Source: Oribacterium parvum (GTDB taxonomy: Bacteria > Bacillota > Clostridia > Lachnospirales > Lachnospiraceae). Taken from it: a stretch of DNA of 21,193 nucleotides. A model generated the notes under the pieces. The model worked only from the letters and a program-made list of their open reading frames with translations, did not search any database and had not been told where the DNA came from. The stretch covers positions 1 through 21,193 of the forward strand of contig CALIEL010000154.1 of NCBI GenBank assembly GCA_938022235.1, read 5' to 3'. Shown here piece by piece: positions 7,152 through 14,324 of the stretch. A program made the position numbers and the translations under genes. Position 1 is the first letter of the stretch; each line of letters starts with the position of its first letter.

Positions 7152-7178
7152 AAAAAACTGTCTGCATAGACATTTTTT
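7152..7178 (+). terminator. Terminator-like hairpin between the leader RNA and the pilin gene
   Basis: AAAAAA 7152-7157 and TGTCT 7159-7163 pair with AGACA 7168-7172 and TTTTTT 7173-7178 (C7158 bulged), leaving a GCAT loop and a U-rich end. It sits 29 bases before the pilin start, where it could end the leader RNA or act as an attenuator. Confidence 0.5.
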
Positions 7179-7206
7179 ATAAAGAACGCAAAGTGAGGGA
7201 TAATTA

Positions 7207-8637
7207 ATGATGAAGAAGAACATGAACAGATTAGCAACATTGGCATTAAGCGGAATGATGGTACTTTCCACCGCCGCACCGGTATTCGCATCCAGCACCA
7301 ATATCAACAAGACTGATCCGAACTTAAATGCATATTATGGAAAGGAAGAAGCTAACGTAGGTAAGAGTGTAAACAACAATAAGCTGGAAGCGTTAGGAAA
7401 TACCGTTTCCTTTGATAAGGTAATCCGTGTTGAAACGGACAACAATGAAATGGTAGACAAGCCGGATGTGGTATGGACTTATACGGTTAAAGGAGTAGTA
7501 AACGGTCAGAAGATTAATGATGATGGAACACCCACATCCGCAGTATCAGCACCTTTCACTGCAGGAACTACTACAATTTCGGACGGTACTCAAACAATGA
7601 TTGTTTTAGCCGGACAGGATTCCCAGATTGATACGGCAAACAGTGATTTAAAGGCGGAGTTTAAGGCAGATAGCTATGATCTTACTGGTAAAACTTTAGA
7701 GGATTTTAGAGATGGGGTAAAGATCGGCTTTAAGCCGGCTGCCTTTGCTACTCCGGGAGTATATCGTTTCGTAGTAACAGAAGGACCTGCAACAGGATTC
7801 AACAGCGGAGACGTGGAAGCTATGAAGGTTACCGTGGGTGGTGCGCAAAAGTCATACCAGACCCAGCGTTTCCTGGATGTGTATGTACGTCTGAAGGAAG
7901 GTAGTACCACAGGAGAAAAAGAAATTTACGGCTACGTTCTCCACAGTGGAGATACTCAGGTTACCAGCAATGCAACAGGAAATAAGCATACCGGAGACAA
8001 GAACAGCGGCTTTGACGGTGACAAAGGAAAGGGCGGTAAGAAGGATACCCCCCAGGGATATACCCGTTACACTCCGAGAAAGCTGAAGGTGGATAAGAAA
8101 ATCAGCGGAATGATTGACAAGAATAACCTCTTTCCCTTCACAGTCAACCTTTTTCATAACAAAGCAGGAGCAGTCAACTTTGACAACGCGAATTTGCAGG
8201 TTAAGGTAAAGATGCCGGGAGCAAGCGCTTATACCGTAAAGAAGGCCAGTGAAATCCCCGGATTAGGAGCAACATTAAAGGATGGACAATCCCTGGAAAT
8301 CATCGGTTTGCCAAAAACCACTACCTATAATGTAAAGGAGACCAACAATACTGCTTTAACCATTAAGTCTGATGTGCGCTTCTCCGAGGATGTGGCAAAT
8401 CCGGTTCCGGATACTGCGGCGGTATCAACTGAAACAGTGGCTCCTACAGCAAGCTCCACAGAAAAAGGAGGAGATAAGAATTTGTTGCTGAACGATAGCC
8501 ATGTGGCTTACCACAACCACATTGATGAAATCACACCAACCGGTGTAGTACTGACTGTAGCTCCTTATGCCATGATGTTGGCAGTGGCAGGAAGCATGGG
8601 CTTCATGTTCTTTAACCGGAAGAAGGAAGAGGAATAA
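7207..8637 (+). CDS. FctA/Spy0128-like major pilin with sortase signal
   Basis: This is a secreted, wall-anchored structural pilin of 476 residues. It has a signal peptide (about 1-29, cleavage near VFA|SS), an N-terminal beta domain (about 45-250) containing FDKVIRVET and GVYRFVVTE, a Gly/Lys/Asp-rich linker (255-285) and a C-terminal Spy0128-like domain. In that domain K297 or K298 (VDKKISG), E378 (NVKETNN) and N437 (YHNHID) are placed as expected for a self-made Lys-Asn isopeptide bond. The sorting signal ITPTG (442-446) is followed by a hydrophobic helix and an RKKEEE tail. It resembles the (E/Q)VPTG-type signals of streptococcal FctA, which class B pilin sortases use, rather than LPXTG. 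ATG 7207 and ATG 7210 are both possible starts behind GAGGG. It is the first structural gene of the pilus operon, after the long leader. Confidence 0.82.
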   Translation: MMKKNMNRLATLALSGMMVLSTAAPVFASSTNINKTDPNLNAYYGKEEANVGKSVNNNKLEALGNTVSFDKVIRVETDNNEMVDKPDVVWTYTVKGVVNGQKINDDGTPTSAVSAPFTAGTTTISDGTQTMIVLAGQDSQIDTANSDLKAEFKADSYDLTGKTLEDFRDGVKIGFKPAAFATPGVYRFVVTEGPATGFNSGDVEAMKVTVGGAQKSYQTQRFLDVYVRLKEGSTTGEKEIYGYVLHSGDTQVTSNATGNKHTGDKNSGFDGDKGKGGKKDTPQGYTRYTPRKLKVDKKISGMIDKNNLFPFTVNLFHNKAGAVNFDNANLQVKVKMPGASAYTVKKASEIPGLGATLKDGQSLEIIGLPKTTTYNVKETNNTALTIKSDVRFSEDVANPVPDTAAVSTETVAPTASSTEKGGDKNLLLNDSHVAYHNHIDEITPTGVVLTVAPYAMMLAVAGSMGFMFFNRKKEEE

Positions 8638-8641
8638 GTCG

Positions 8642-8703
8642 TCTATCCCTACTTAGGATAGAGGAGACGGGAAAAGGAAAGCCTTAGGGTTTTTCTTTTC
8701 CCC
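8642..8703 (+). promoter_or_regulatory. Paired hairpins between pilin and sortase, likely partial terminator
   Basis: TCTATCC 8642-8648 pairs with GGATAGA 8657-8663. A second stem joins 8669-8680 to 8691-8702 (12 bp, one G-U), with T-runs in the 3' arm. Placed just after the pilin stop codon, they probably protect pilin mRNA or let only part of transcription continue, keeping pilin in excess over sortase. Confidence 0.5.
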
Positions 8704-8785
8704 GGATTCTTCCTCATCCCTTTTTTCCTAATCCATCCCGGTCATCCCGGATAGATGCGAGATTTTCGGGAACAAAAGTATTGCA

Positions 8786-8801
8786 TGTATCCCGGGATAC
8801 A
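8786..8801. promoter_or_regulatory. Perfect 16-bp palindrome upstream of the sortase gene
   Basis: TGTATCCCGGGATACA is a perfect palindrome 17 bases before the sortase start. Two tandem CATCCCGG copies lie at 8734-8741 and 8743-8750, so the ATCCCGG core recurs three times in about 70 bp. It could be an operator or an mRNA hairpin. The sortase SD (GAGAGG, 8807-8812) lies just past it. Confidence 0.4.
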
Positions 8802-8818
8802 AGAGTAGAGAGGCAAAT

Positions 8819-9553
8819 ATGAACATTGCGGTGAGAGCGGCAAGGCTGGGAGATCGCATGATTACCATCTTAGCTGCCATTCTAATGATTCTACTCATGA
8901 GCTACGGGGGATTTTCCCTTTGGTACACCTATATGACCATGCAAGAAGGATTTTTAAACAATGACTTAATGTCCTTAAAACCAGTAGTAAGTGAGGATGG
9001 CAGTCTAAGCTTTGAGGAACTCTTAGCCTTAAACAAAGATACCAGAGCTTGGATTACCCTGGACGGAACCAATATCGACTACCCTATGGTACAGGGAAAG
9101 GATGATATGGAATACGTCAATAAGGATGTGGAGGGAAACTTTTCCTTATCCGGATCCATTTTTATGAGCTATCACAATGCGCCGGATTTTTCCGACCCCT
9201 ATATTCTGACCTATGGACATCATATGGACAACGGCGGAATGTACGGAGATGTGATGGAGTTCATCGATAACAGTTATTTTGAAGAACATAAGACAGGAAC
9301 TTTGTATTTGCCTGGAAAGGCAAGGCAGTTAGAGATCTTTGCCTGTATGGAGGGAGATGCCTATGACCCCTATATCTATAATGTTATGGATAAACAGGGG
9401 AATATGCAGGAGTTTCTGGATTACATCAAAAATAATGCACAGCAGTATAGAGATATTGGGATGAAAGACACGGATCAGGTAATCAGCTTATCCACCTGTG
9501 TATCCGCATCCACCAACGGTAGGATGATTGTCTTTGCCAGAATAAACCCATAA
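8819..9553 (+). CDS. Class B sortase (pilin polymerase)
   Basis: A membrane-bound transpeptidase of 244 residues joins pilin subunits and/or attaches them to the wall. There is one N-terminal membrane helix (about 14-37), so it acts outside the cell. The catalytic triad is visible: H134 in TYGHHM, C227 in LSTC and R235 in GRMIVFAR. The spacing and the TLxTC-type and RxxVxAR motifs fit class B, the class of the streptococcal FCT sortase SrtC2, rather than the class C pilin sortases; there is no C-terminal membrane helix. It sits between the major and minor pilin genes, 181 bp after the first and 15 bp before the second. Start ATG 8819 follows GAGAGG. Confidence 0.9.
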   Translation: MNIAVRAARLGDRMITILAAILMILLMSYGGFSLWYTYMTMQEGFLNNDLMSLKPVVSEDGSLSFEELLALNKDTRAWITLDGTNIDYPMVQGKDDMEYVNKDVEGNFSLSGSIFMSYHNAPDFSDPYILTYGHHMDNGGMYGDVMEFIDNSYFEEHKTGTLYLPGKARQLEIFACMEGDAYDPYIYNVMDKQGNMQEFLDYIKNNAQQYRDIGMKDTDQVISLSTCVSASTNGRMIVFARINP

Positions 9554-9568
9554 GGGGGGTGAGGGAAT

Positions 9569-10402
9569 TTGTTTCGAAAAAAATGTCAAAAAATCTTAGC
9601 GGGACTATGTGCCCTCCTCTTAATGGGGACGGGGAAGTCCACGGTACTGGTCTCCAGTGCCAGTGAACAGAAGAAAAATTTCGGCTTGGAGAAGCCTGCA
9701 GAAGTGCAGATTCCCTTTGCCATCTCTGTTTCAGGAGAAGAGGTTCCCCAGTCAGAGTTCCGCGTCTATATAGAAAGAGCTGTGGAAAGCCCCAATGCGC
9801 CGATACCCACCCCCTACATTATGGATCTCCACATGGACTCCGGGGAAGAGCAGTTCAGCTTTGGAAAGATGCAGTTTTTAAGTGAGGGTGAGTATCATTA
9901 TCGTGTTCGTCAGGAACAGCGAAATCATGAAGGCTTTACCTATGACACCACGGTATATTCCGTTGTGATTGAAGTACACAGTAAGAACAAGGACTACAAT
10001 GGAAATGAAGTATCTCCTTATCTTTATGCCATTGTCCTTGCGGAGAAAGAAGGAGAAGAGGATAAGTCCGGTGAGCTTTTGTTTAAAAACAGCTACTATC
10101 GAGACCCCTCCACGCCGGCTCCCGGACCGAGGCCGAAAGGAGGAAATGAAAATCCTCCCGGTAGTCCGCCCAAGAATCCCGGTGTTTTGGGAGTGGGCAG
10201 AGAAATCCTAAAACCCATCGAGGGAATCATCAGTCAGGTACCTGCTGTATTGGGTGTGGCCAGAAAGATTGCCACAGGAGATGACAGCGATATGGTATTC
10301 TATGGACTATCAGCCCTGCTGGCCATGGGAAGCTTCGGTTTTTGGAGCTATCAGGTGAAGAAGCGTAGTGAGGATGATGAAAATCCCGAAACAGAAGAGT
10401 AA
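9569..10402 (+). CDS. FctB-like minor (basal) pilin with variant sorting signal
   Basis: The 277-residue secreted protein starts at TTG 9569: no in-frame ATG or GTG lies between the upstream stop at 9560 and the signal sequence, and a G-rich SD (AGGGGGGTGAGGG) precedes it. It has a signal peptide (about 1-31) and one Spy0128/FctB-like beta domain (about 40-175), with GEYHYRVRQEQ and SVVIEVH strands and an FKNSY that could close an isopeptide bond. A Pro/Gly-rich linker (about 178-206) is followed by two VLGV-x-R repeats, a variant sorting motif IATGD, a hydrophobic helix and a charged tail. In streptococcal FCT loci a protein of this design at this position forms the pilus base and is linked to peptidoglycan. 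That role is inferred from gene order. Confidence 0.72.
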   Translation: MFRKKCQKILAGLCALLLMGTGKSTVLVSSASEQKKNFGLEKPAEVQIPFAISVSGEEVPQSEFRVYIERAVESPNAPIPTPYIMDLHMDSGEEQFSFGKMQFLSEGEYHYRVRQEQRNHEGFTYDTTVYSVVIEVHSKNKDYNGNEVSPYLYAIVLAEKEGEEDKSGELLFKNSYYRDPSTPAPGPRPKGGNENPPGSPPKNPGVLGVGREILKPIEGIISQVPAVLGVARKIATGDDSDMVFYGLSALLAMGSFGFWSYQVKKRSEDDENPETEE

Positions 10403-10406
10403 AGAG

Positions 10407-10447
10407 CCTTTCCCTTTCTTGGTTTAGGAGAGAAAGAACGGGAAAGG
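10407..10447 (+). terminator. First hairpin after the pilus operon
   Basis: CCTTTCCC 10407-10414 pairs with GGGAAAGG 10440-10447. It lies just past the minor pilin stop and ahead of the stronger terminator. Confidence 0.5.
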
Positions 10448-10453
10448 TTAAAG

Positions 10454-10514
10454 AAAAACACCTTGGAAAAGAGCTTGCCGAAAGGCGTAAGGGGGCTCCT
10501 TCCAAGGTGTTTTT
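10454..10514. terminator. Strong bidirectional terminator between convergent operons
   Basis: A perfect 15-bp stem joins 10454-10468 to 10500-10514. Inner helices are GAGC 10471-10474 with GCTC 10495-10498, and GCC 10477-10479 with GGC 10484-10486. A T-run follows on the plus strand, and the matching A-run on the other side lets it also end the minus-strand gntR transcript. Confidence 0.9.
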
Positions 10515-10589
10515 TATTCTTATCGAGTGTTATCGAAAGGATTGTGGGAAATCCGCTTTCTTGCTCTATCTTTTTGCTGAATTCTTGCT

Positions 10590-11279
10590 TTATTTCTTTC
10601 CGGCTTCTTCCTGTTCGTTTAAGTTTTTGGAAACCGTCATTTCCTGATTATCGATATGCTCCTTCATCAGAGCCTTTGCACGGATAATGTCACGAATACG
10701 GATAGCTTCCAGAATCTTCTCATGTTCGTTGATGAGGGTTCCTCTTTGAGCCTCATCTTTAATATATTCTAAACGATAGCGGTACATCTGCTCCCGAAGA
10801 TTGTTAATCATCTGAATCAAACGTTTATTGCCGGTGGCATTGTAAATGATGTCATGGTAGGCCTCATCCGCCTCTGCAATTTCCATTTCCGTGCCGGTGG
10901 CTACGGCCTTCTTAAAAGAATCCTCCGCCTTATGTAGGGCTGCAAGCTGCTCTTCGTCGATTCTCTGGCAGGCAAGGTCTGTAGCCAGCTCTTCCAAAGC
11001 ACCCCGAACCTCCAGCACATCCTGCAAAGACTTGTGGGAAATCTTCGCTACCTCTGCCCCCCGTCTGGGAATCATCAGGACCAAACCTTCCAGCTCCAGC
11101 TTTCGGATTGCCTCACGAATAGGGGTTCTGGAAACGCCAAGTTTTTCAGCCAGTTGAATCTCCATAAGCCTTTCGCCGGGCTTCAGTTCTCCCTTTAGAA
11201 TTGCCTGTCTTAGGGTGTTGAACACCAAATCCCGTAGGGGAAGATACTCGTTCATATTAATGGTAAAATCACTACTCAT
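10590..11279 (-). CDS. GntR-family regulator, FCD (FadR-type) subgroup
   Basis: This is a 229-residue DNA-binding regulator. The N-terminal winged helix-turn-helix (about 13-80) contains LGVSRTPIREAIRKLELEGL, the hallmark of GntR proteins. The C-terminal helical FCD domain carries the usual metal or ligand site residues, D138 with H142 (DEAYH), H186 and H208. FCD regulators usually sense small carboxylates or sugar acids; the ligand here is unknown. The start overlaps the ispE stop by 8 nt and has a strong AAGGAGG at 11285-11291, inside ispE, so the two are co-transcribed. A GntR-like palindrome near the start of this transcript (12199-12208) suggests autoregulation. Confidence 0.9.
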   Translation of the reverse strand: MSSDFTINMNEYLPLRDLVFNTLRQAILKGELKPGERLMEIQLAEKLGVSRTPIREAIRKLELEGLVLMIPRRGAEVAKISHKSLQDVLEVRGALEELATDLACQRIDEEQLAALHKAEDSFKKAVATGTEMEIAEADEAYHDIIYNATGNKRLIQMINNLREQMYRYRLEYIKDEAQRGTLINEHEKILEAIRIRDIIRAKALMKEHIDNQEMTVSKNLNEQEEAGKK

Positions 11280-12177
11280 CTATACCTCCTTCTTCTGCCC
11301 ATGGCTCTGTAAGATATACCTGCTGTGCTAAATGTCGATCCTCGCCATAGCGAAGCGCCTGATAGGCTATTTCCGCCCGGGATTTATGCTCCAAAGGAAA
11401 AAGAGCGAAGACCGTGGGACCGGAACCGCTCATCAAGGCTACTTCCGCTCCGTAAGACAGGAGACGCTCCTTAAGAACTTGTATTTCAGGTCGCATGGCA
11501 ATACTGACTTTTTCCAAAATATTCCCCATAAGAGGAGTAATTTCCGATAAATCTCCTTTTTTCAGAAAATGCAGAAATTTTTCCACATCCGGATGCTCTT
11601 CTTTAGGAATGGCACTTACGTTCAAGGCTTCATAAACAGCCTTTGTAGACAGGGAAAATGCCGGTTTTGCCAAGAGAAGAATACAAGCCGGTAAGTTGGG
11701 AAGGGGTGTAAGAATTTCTCCGATGCCTTCTGAAAGATAGCAACCTCTGTGTAGACAGAAGGGAACGTCCGCTCCCAGCTTTACTCCTCTTTTCTCTAAA
11801 TCCTTTACACTAAGTCCCAGAGCATAAACCTGATTCATCAAATGCAATACAGCGGCGGCATCCGTGGATCCTCCGGCCATTCCTCCGGAAACCGGAATAC
11901 GCTTTTCCAGTCGGAAGGATAAGCCCTCCTTTATGGAAAATTCTTCTGCCAAAAGCCTTGCGGCTTTTACCATCAGATTATCCTCTCCCGTGGGGAGAAA
12001 GTCCAAATTACTGCTTAAGCGAATGCCGGGAGTTTTCTCCCTTGTCAGAAAAATCCGGTCATGAAGCTTAACGGTCTGCATGACCATGCACACATCATGA
12101 TATCCATCCGGCCTTTTTCTTTTAACATCCAGGGAAAGATTAATCTTTCCGTAAGCCTGAATTTGCTGTTCTTCCAT
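11272..12177 (-). CDS. ispE: IspE, 4-diphosphocytidyl-2-C-methyl-D-erythritol kinase
   Basis: IspE phosphorylates CDP-methylerythritol with ATP, a middle step of the MEP pathway to isopentenyl diphosphate in the cytoplasm. The 301-residue protein is a GHMP kinase of typical length. Visible landmarks are the N-terminal AYGKINLSLDV with catalytic Lys11, the glycine-rich ATP loop PVSGGMAGGSTDAAA (96-110), GADVPF with the catalytic base Asp137, and the C-terminal LMSGSGPTVFALF motif. An SD (AGAAGGAAG) precedes the ATG. It is first in a two-gene minus-strand operon with gntR and diverges from the tetR efflux operon. Confidence 0.96.
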   Translation of the reverse strand: MEEQQIQAYGKINLSLDVKRKRPDGYHDVCMVMQTVKLHDRIFLTREKTPGIRLSSNLDFLPTGEDNLMVKAARLLAEEFSIKEGLSFRLEKRIPVSGGMAGGSTDAAAVLHLMNQVYALGLSVKDLEKRGVKLGADVPFCLHRGCYLSEGIGEILTPLPNLPACILLLAKPAFSLSTKAVYEALNVSAIPKEEHPDVEKFLHFLKKGDLSEITPLMGNILEKVSIAMRPEIQVLKERLLSYGAEVALMSGSGPTVFALFPLEHKSRAEIAYQALRYGEDRHLAQQVYLTEPWAEEGGIDE

Positions 12178-12198
12178 GCTTCTTCCTTCTAAAAAATC

Positions 12199-12208
12199 CT
12201 GTATACAA
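12199..12208. promoter_or_regulatory. Candidate GntR operator at the ispE-gntR start site
   Basis: CTGTATACAA (palindromic core TGTATACA, 12200-12207) lies about +4 to +13 relative to the start predicted from the minus-strand promoter. It matches nine of ten bases of the TTGTATACAA core of the Bacillus gluconate GntR operator as I remember it, also an FCD-type regulator. Confidence 0.4.
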
Positions 12209-12218
12209 ACGCCACTTT

Positions 12219-12247
12219 ATTGTAAAGGTTAAATTGCATTTTTGCAA
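12219..12247 (-). promoter_or_regulatory. Promoter of ispE-gntR
   Basis: On the minus strand TTGCAA (12247-12242) and TACAAT (12224-12219) are separated by exactly 17 bases, a good sigma-A spacing, with a start expected near 12212. Confidence 0.55.
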
Positions 12248-12292
12248 GTGCAATCCTCTGTGTTACTAAAGTAGATAAAAATAAAAAACTTC

Positions 12293-12321
12293 TTGACAGG
12301 GTGACAAGCTGTCACTATACT
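12293..12321 (+). promoter_or_regulatory. Promoter of the tetR efflux operon with operator in the spacer
   Basis: TTGACA (12293-12298), a 17-base spacer and TATACT (12316-12321) make a near-consensus sigma-A promoter. The inverted repeat GTGACAAGCTGTCAC occupies 12301-12315, filling the spacer almost exactly, so a bound repressor would block RNA polymerase. Confidence 0.85.
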
Positions 12322-12450
12322 GAGTCGGTACAACCGGTGACAAGCTGTCACTATACTGAGTCGGTGCAACTGGTGACAACTTGTCACTACACCGGAGACA
12401 CCAATAGTGATGTCACCACACAGGAGATACAAACAGTGATGATTTGTCAC
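12301..12450. repeat. Five-copy operator array (GTGACA-n3-TGTCAC) in tandem 36-bp repeats
   Basis: Sites are GTGACAAGCTGTCAC at 12301-12315 and 12337-12351, GTGACAACTTGTCAC at 12373-12387 (fully palindromic), a shortened GTGATGTCAC at 12407-12416, and a diverged GTGATGATTTGTCAC at 12436-12450. Start-to-start spacings are 36, 36, 34 and 29. The first two 36-bp units are almost identical, including the TATACT -10 and TGAGTCGGT, so part of the promoter itself has been duplicated. The likely binder is the TetR regulator encoded immediately downstream. Confidence 0.85.
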
Positions 12451-12478
12451 TATCATCTACTTTGGCGGAGGAGGGGGC

Positions 12479-13153
12479 ATGCCCACACAGAGATTTCTAA
12501 AACTGGAAGAAGAGAAGAGAAGACGGATTTTGGAAGCGGCAAAAAAAGAATTTTCTTCCTATGATTATGACAAAGTATCCATTAATCGGATTATTCAAGA
12601 AAGTGATATTTCCAGAGGGGCTTTTTATACCTACTTCCTGGATAAAGATGATTTACTGGTGCACCTCTTCGAGGCGGAAGAGGATAAGGCGGTGCGGTAT
12701 TTCATGGAAATCATGCAGCGAAATCGAGGGGATTTTTTTCAAAGTATTCAGGAATGGGTCATCGAAATCGTGAAGGTTCGAAAAAAACAGATTGTGCAGG
12801 ACAGCTTTGCCATGTTTTATCGCTCCGGATTTTTAAAAAATCTTTCCTTGGCCAGTATGAGAAGTCACATGGATCAGGGAAGACGGGATAACATAGATGT
12901 GGTCTTAGAAGCGATACCCAAAGATTATTTTCCGAAGACACTATCAGAGGAGGAAAAGGGCATCGGGATTCAAACCGCATTTTCACTGGCTTCCCTCAGC
13001 CTTTTTCAGGCCTTTTCCATAGAAAAAAGAAAAGATGGATTGTCAGAGCCGGAGGAGGATACGAAAGAGCGGGAAGTTTTTCTGCAAAAGATTCTTTATG
13101 TGTTTCAAAAGCAGATTCAACTCTTGGAGAAAGCGTTAGGAGGAATAGAGTAG
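12479..13153 (+). CDS. TetR-family regulator of the adjacent efflux operon
   Basis: The 224-residue protein has an N-terminal TetR helix-turn-helix (about 12-58) with ILEAAKKEF, INRIIQESDISRGAFYTYF and KDDLL, the standard TetR pattern. The variable helical C-terminal half should bind an unknown inducer, perhaps a substrate of the pump. It lies downstream of a promoter containing five copies of a palindrome and is followed after 2 bases by the RND adaptor gene, so it probably represses itself and the pump together. The SD is a very purine-rich GGAGGAGGGGG (12467-12477) almost touching the ATG. Confidence 0.92.
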   Translation: MPTQRFLKLEEEKRRRILEAAKKEFSSYDYDKVSINRIIQESDISRGAFYTYFLDKDDLLVHLFEAEEDKAVRYFMEIMQRNRGDFFQSIQEWVIEIVKVRKKQIVQDSFAMFYRSGFLKNLSLASMRSHMDQGRRDNIDVVLEAIPKDYFPKTLSEEEKGIGIQTAFSLASLSLFQAFSIEKRKDGLSEPEEDTKEREVFLQKILYVFQKQIQLLEKALGGIE

Positions 13154-13155
13154 AG

Positions 13156-14322
13156 ATGAAAAAAGGGGTAAAAATTGTAATCGTTTTGCTTATCCTTTTA
13201 GGAGTGGCATTTTTGGTAGGAAGGCGTTTATTAAAGCCTAAAGAGGAAGTAGAGATCACCCAGCTTCCTTTGGCCACCGGCATTTCCGCAGAAAAGGGTG
13301 ACCTGTTCATTACAGAGTCTTTGGTGGGTACCATTGAGGCCAGTGAGCAGTATGCGTTGGCTTCCAAGGTTTCCGGAGAGGTTTTGGAAATCTATGCGGA
13401 AAATGGTGCGGAGCTGAAAAAAGGGGATAAAATTGCCCGTTTAGACAATCAAAAGCAGATTGATGCGGCAAAATATACTTTGGAGCAGGCTGAGGCCCAG
13501 GCGAAGGCGGCAAGTGATGCCAGAAACCGTTTGGCAAGCCTTCAGGCCTCGGGGGATATTTCCGCCCAGGATTTTGAAGCGGCGGATGCCCAGGCAAAGG
13601 CTGCGGAAGCTCAGGTAAAGGCGGCGAAGCTGAACTATGATACCCAGGTGGAGTTTGCCACCATTACCGCTCCTGCAGATGGTGTATTGCAAAACAGCAT
13701 TTTGGTGAAGGATGCCATGATTCCTCAGGGTACTCAGATAGCCAGTCTTATGGGGAAGGGAAAACAGCAGCTTGTGTTTTCCGCAACTGAGGAACTGATG
13801 AAGAACCTGTCTTTAGGCCAGGAAGTAAAGGTAGAAAAGGGACAAGAGCAGTATATAGGCTCCATTACCGAGATTTCCGGAGTGATGAATGCCCAGACCG
13901 GCCTCTTCACCGTGAAAGCGAATTTAGAGAATTCCTCTCTTCCTGAGGGAAGTCGGGTGAAATTAACGGTAACGAAGGATAGTAGGAAACAAGTAAATCT
14001 TCTTCCTTTATCCGTTATTTACTATGACAACGGTTCTCCCTACGTTTATCTTTTGGAAAAGGGAGAGGGTGAGAATGGAAGCATTAAAAAGCAGTTTGTA
14101 GAGCTTGGCTTGCAGGGAGAGGAAAAGGTGGAAATACTTTCCGGGCTTACGGAGAAGGATTTGATCCTCAGCTCCTGGAATAATGAGATGTATGACGGCG
14201 CAAAGGTAAGACTGAATAGCTCGGAAACAGCGTCTTCTTCTGATGGAAAGACGGCAGGAGAAACAGATAGCAGTACTGGGGCAGTTAGTTCTGCCGCTAC
14301 GGAAACCGGAAAGGAGGGCTAA
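13156..14322 (+). CDS. RND efflux adaptor (membrane fusion protein)
   Basis: This 388-residue adaptor should link the RND pump to an exported partner. An N-terminal membrane anchor (about 5-22) is followed by a split lipoyl domain (ALASKVSGEVLEIYAENG and ATITAPADGVLQNSI) around an Ala/Gln-rich helical hairpin (about 95-150), then beta-barrel and membrane-proximal domains. The last 30 residues are a Ser/Thr/Gly-rich tail, unusual for the family. There is no lipobox cysteine, so anchoring is by the helix. It starts 2 bases after tetR and ends 2 bases before the pump gene. An AGGAGG (13138-13143) inside the end of tetR is its likely SD. Confidence 0.92.
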   Translation: MKKGVKIVIVLLILLGVAFLVGRRLLKPKEEVEITQLPLATGISAEKGDLFITESLVGTIEASEQYALASKVSGEVLEIYAENGAELKKGDKIARLDNQKQIDAAKYTLEQAEAQAKAASDARNRLASLQASGDISAQDFEAADAQAKAAEAQVKAAKLNYDTQVEFATITAPADGVLQNSILVKDAMIPQGTQIASLMGKGKQQLVFSATEELMKNLSLGQEVKVEKGQEQYIGSITEISGVMNAQTGLFTVKANLENSSLPEGSRVKLTVTKDSRKQVNLLPLSVIYYDNGSPYVYLLEKGEGENGSIKKQFVELGLQGEEKVEILSGLTEKDLILSSWNNEMYDGAKVRLNSSETASSSDGKTAGETDSSTGAVSSAATETGKEG

Positions 14323-14324
14323 GG

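Larger units (their letters stand above)
6645..7206 (+). promoter_or_regulatory. Long gene-poor leader region upstream of the pilin operon
   Basis: This 562-bp stretch has no gene of normal size. From left to right it holds a very AT-rich segment (6670-6780) that probably contains the promoter, although no -35/-10 pair is convincing. Next comes a structured segment closed by a 13-bp stem (6780-7080) and a hairpin at 7081-7110 (one mismatch in ten pairs). A perfect 10-bp tandem repeat AACGAAAGCA (7121-7130 and 7131-7140) follows, then a terminator-like hairpin at 7152-7178, and finally the pilin SD (GAGGG, 7195-7199). The order of structured RNA, terminator and gene suggests attenuation or riboswitch-type control of the pilus, or an independent small RNA. 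Confidence 0.55.

Noticed and set aside
12301..12450. Regular 36-bp repeats resembling a small CRISPR array
   Set aside because: The repeats are nearly contiguous with no unique spacers, each carries a palindromic operator, and they sit on a consensus promoter before a tetR gene. No cas genes are present.
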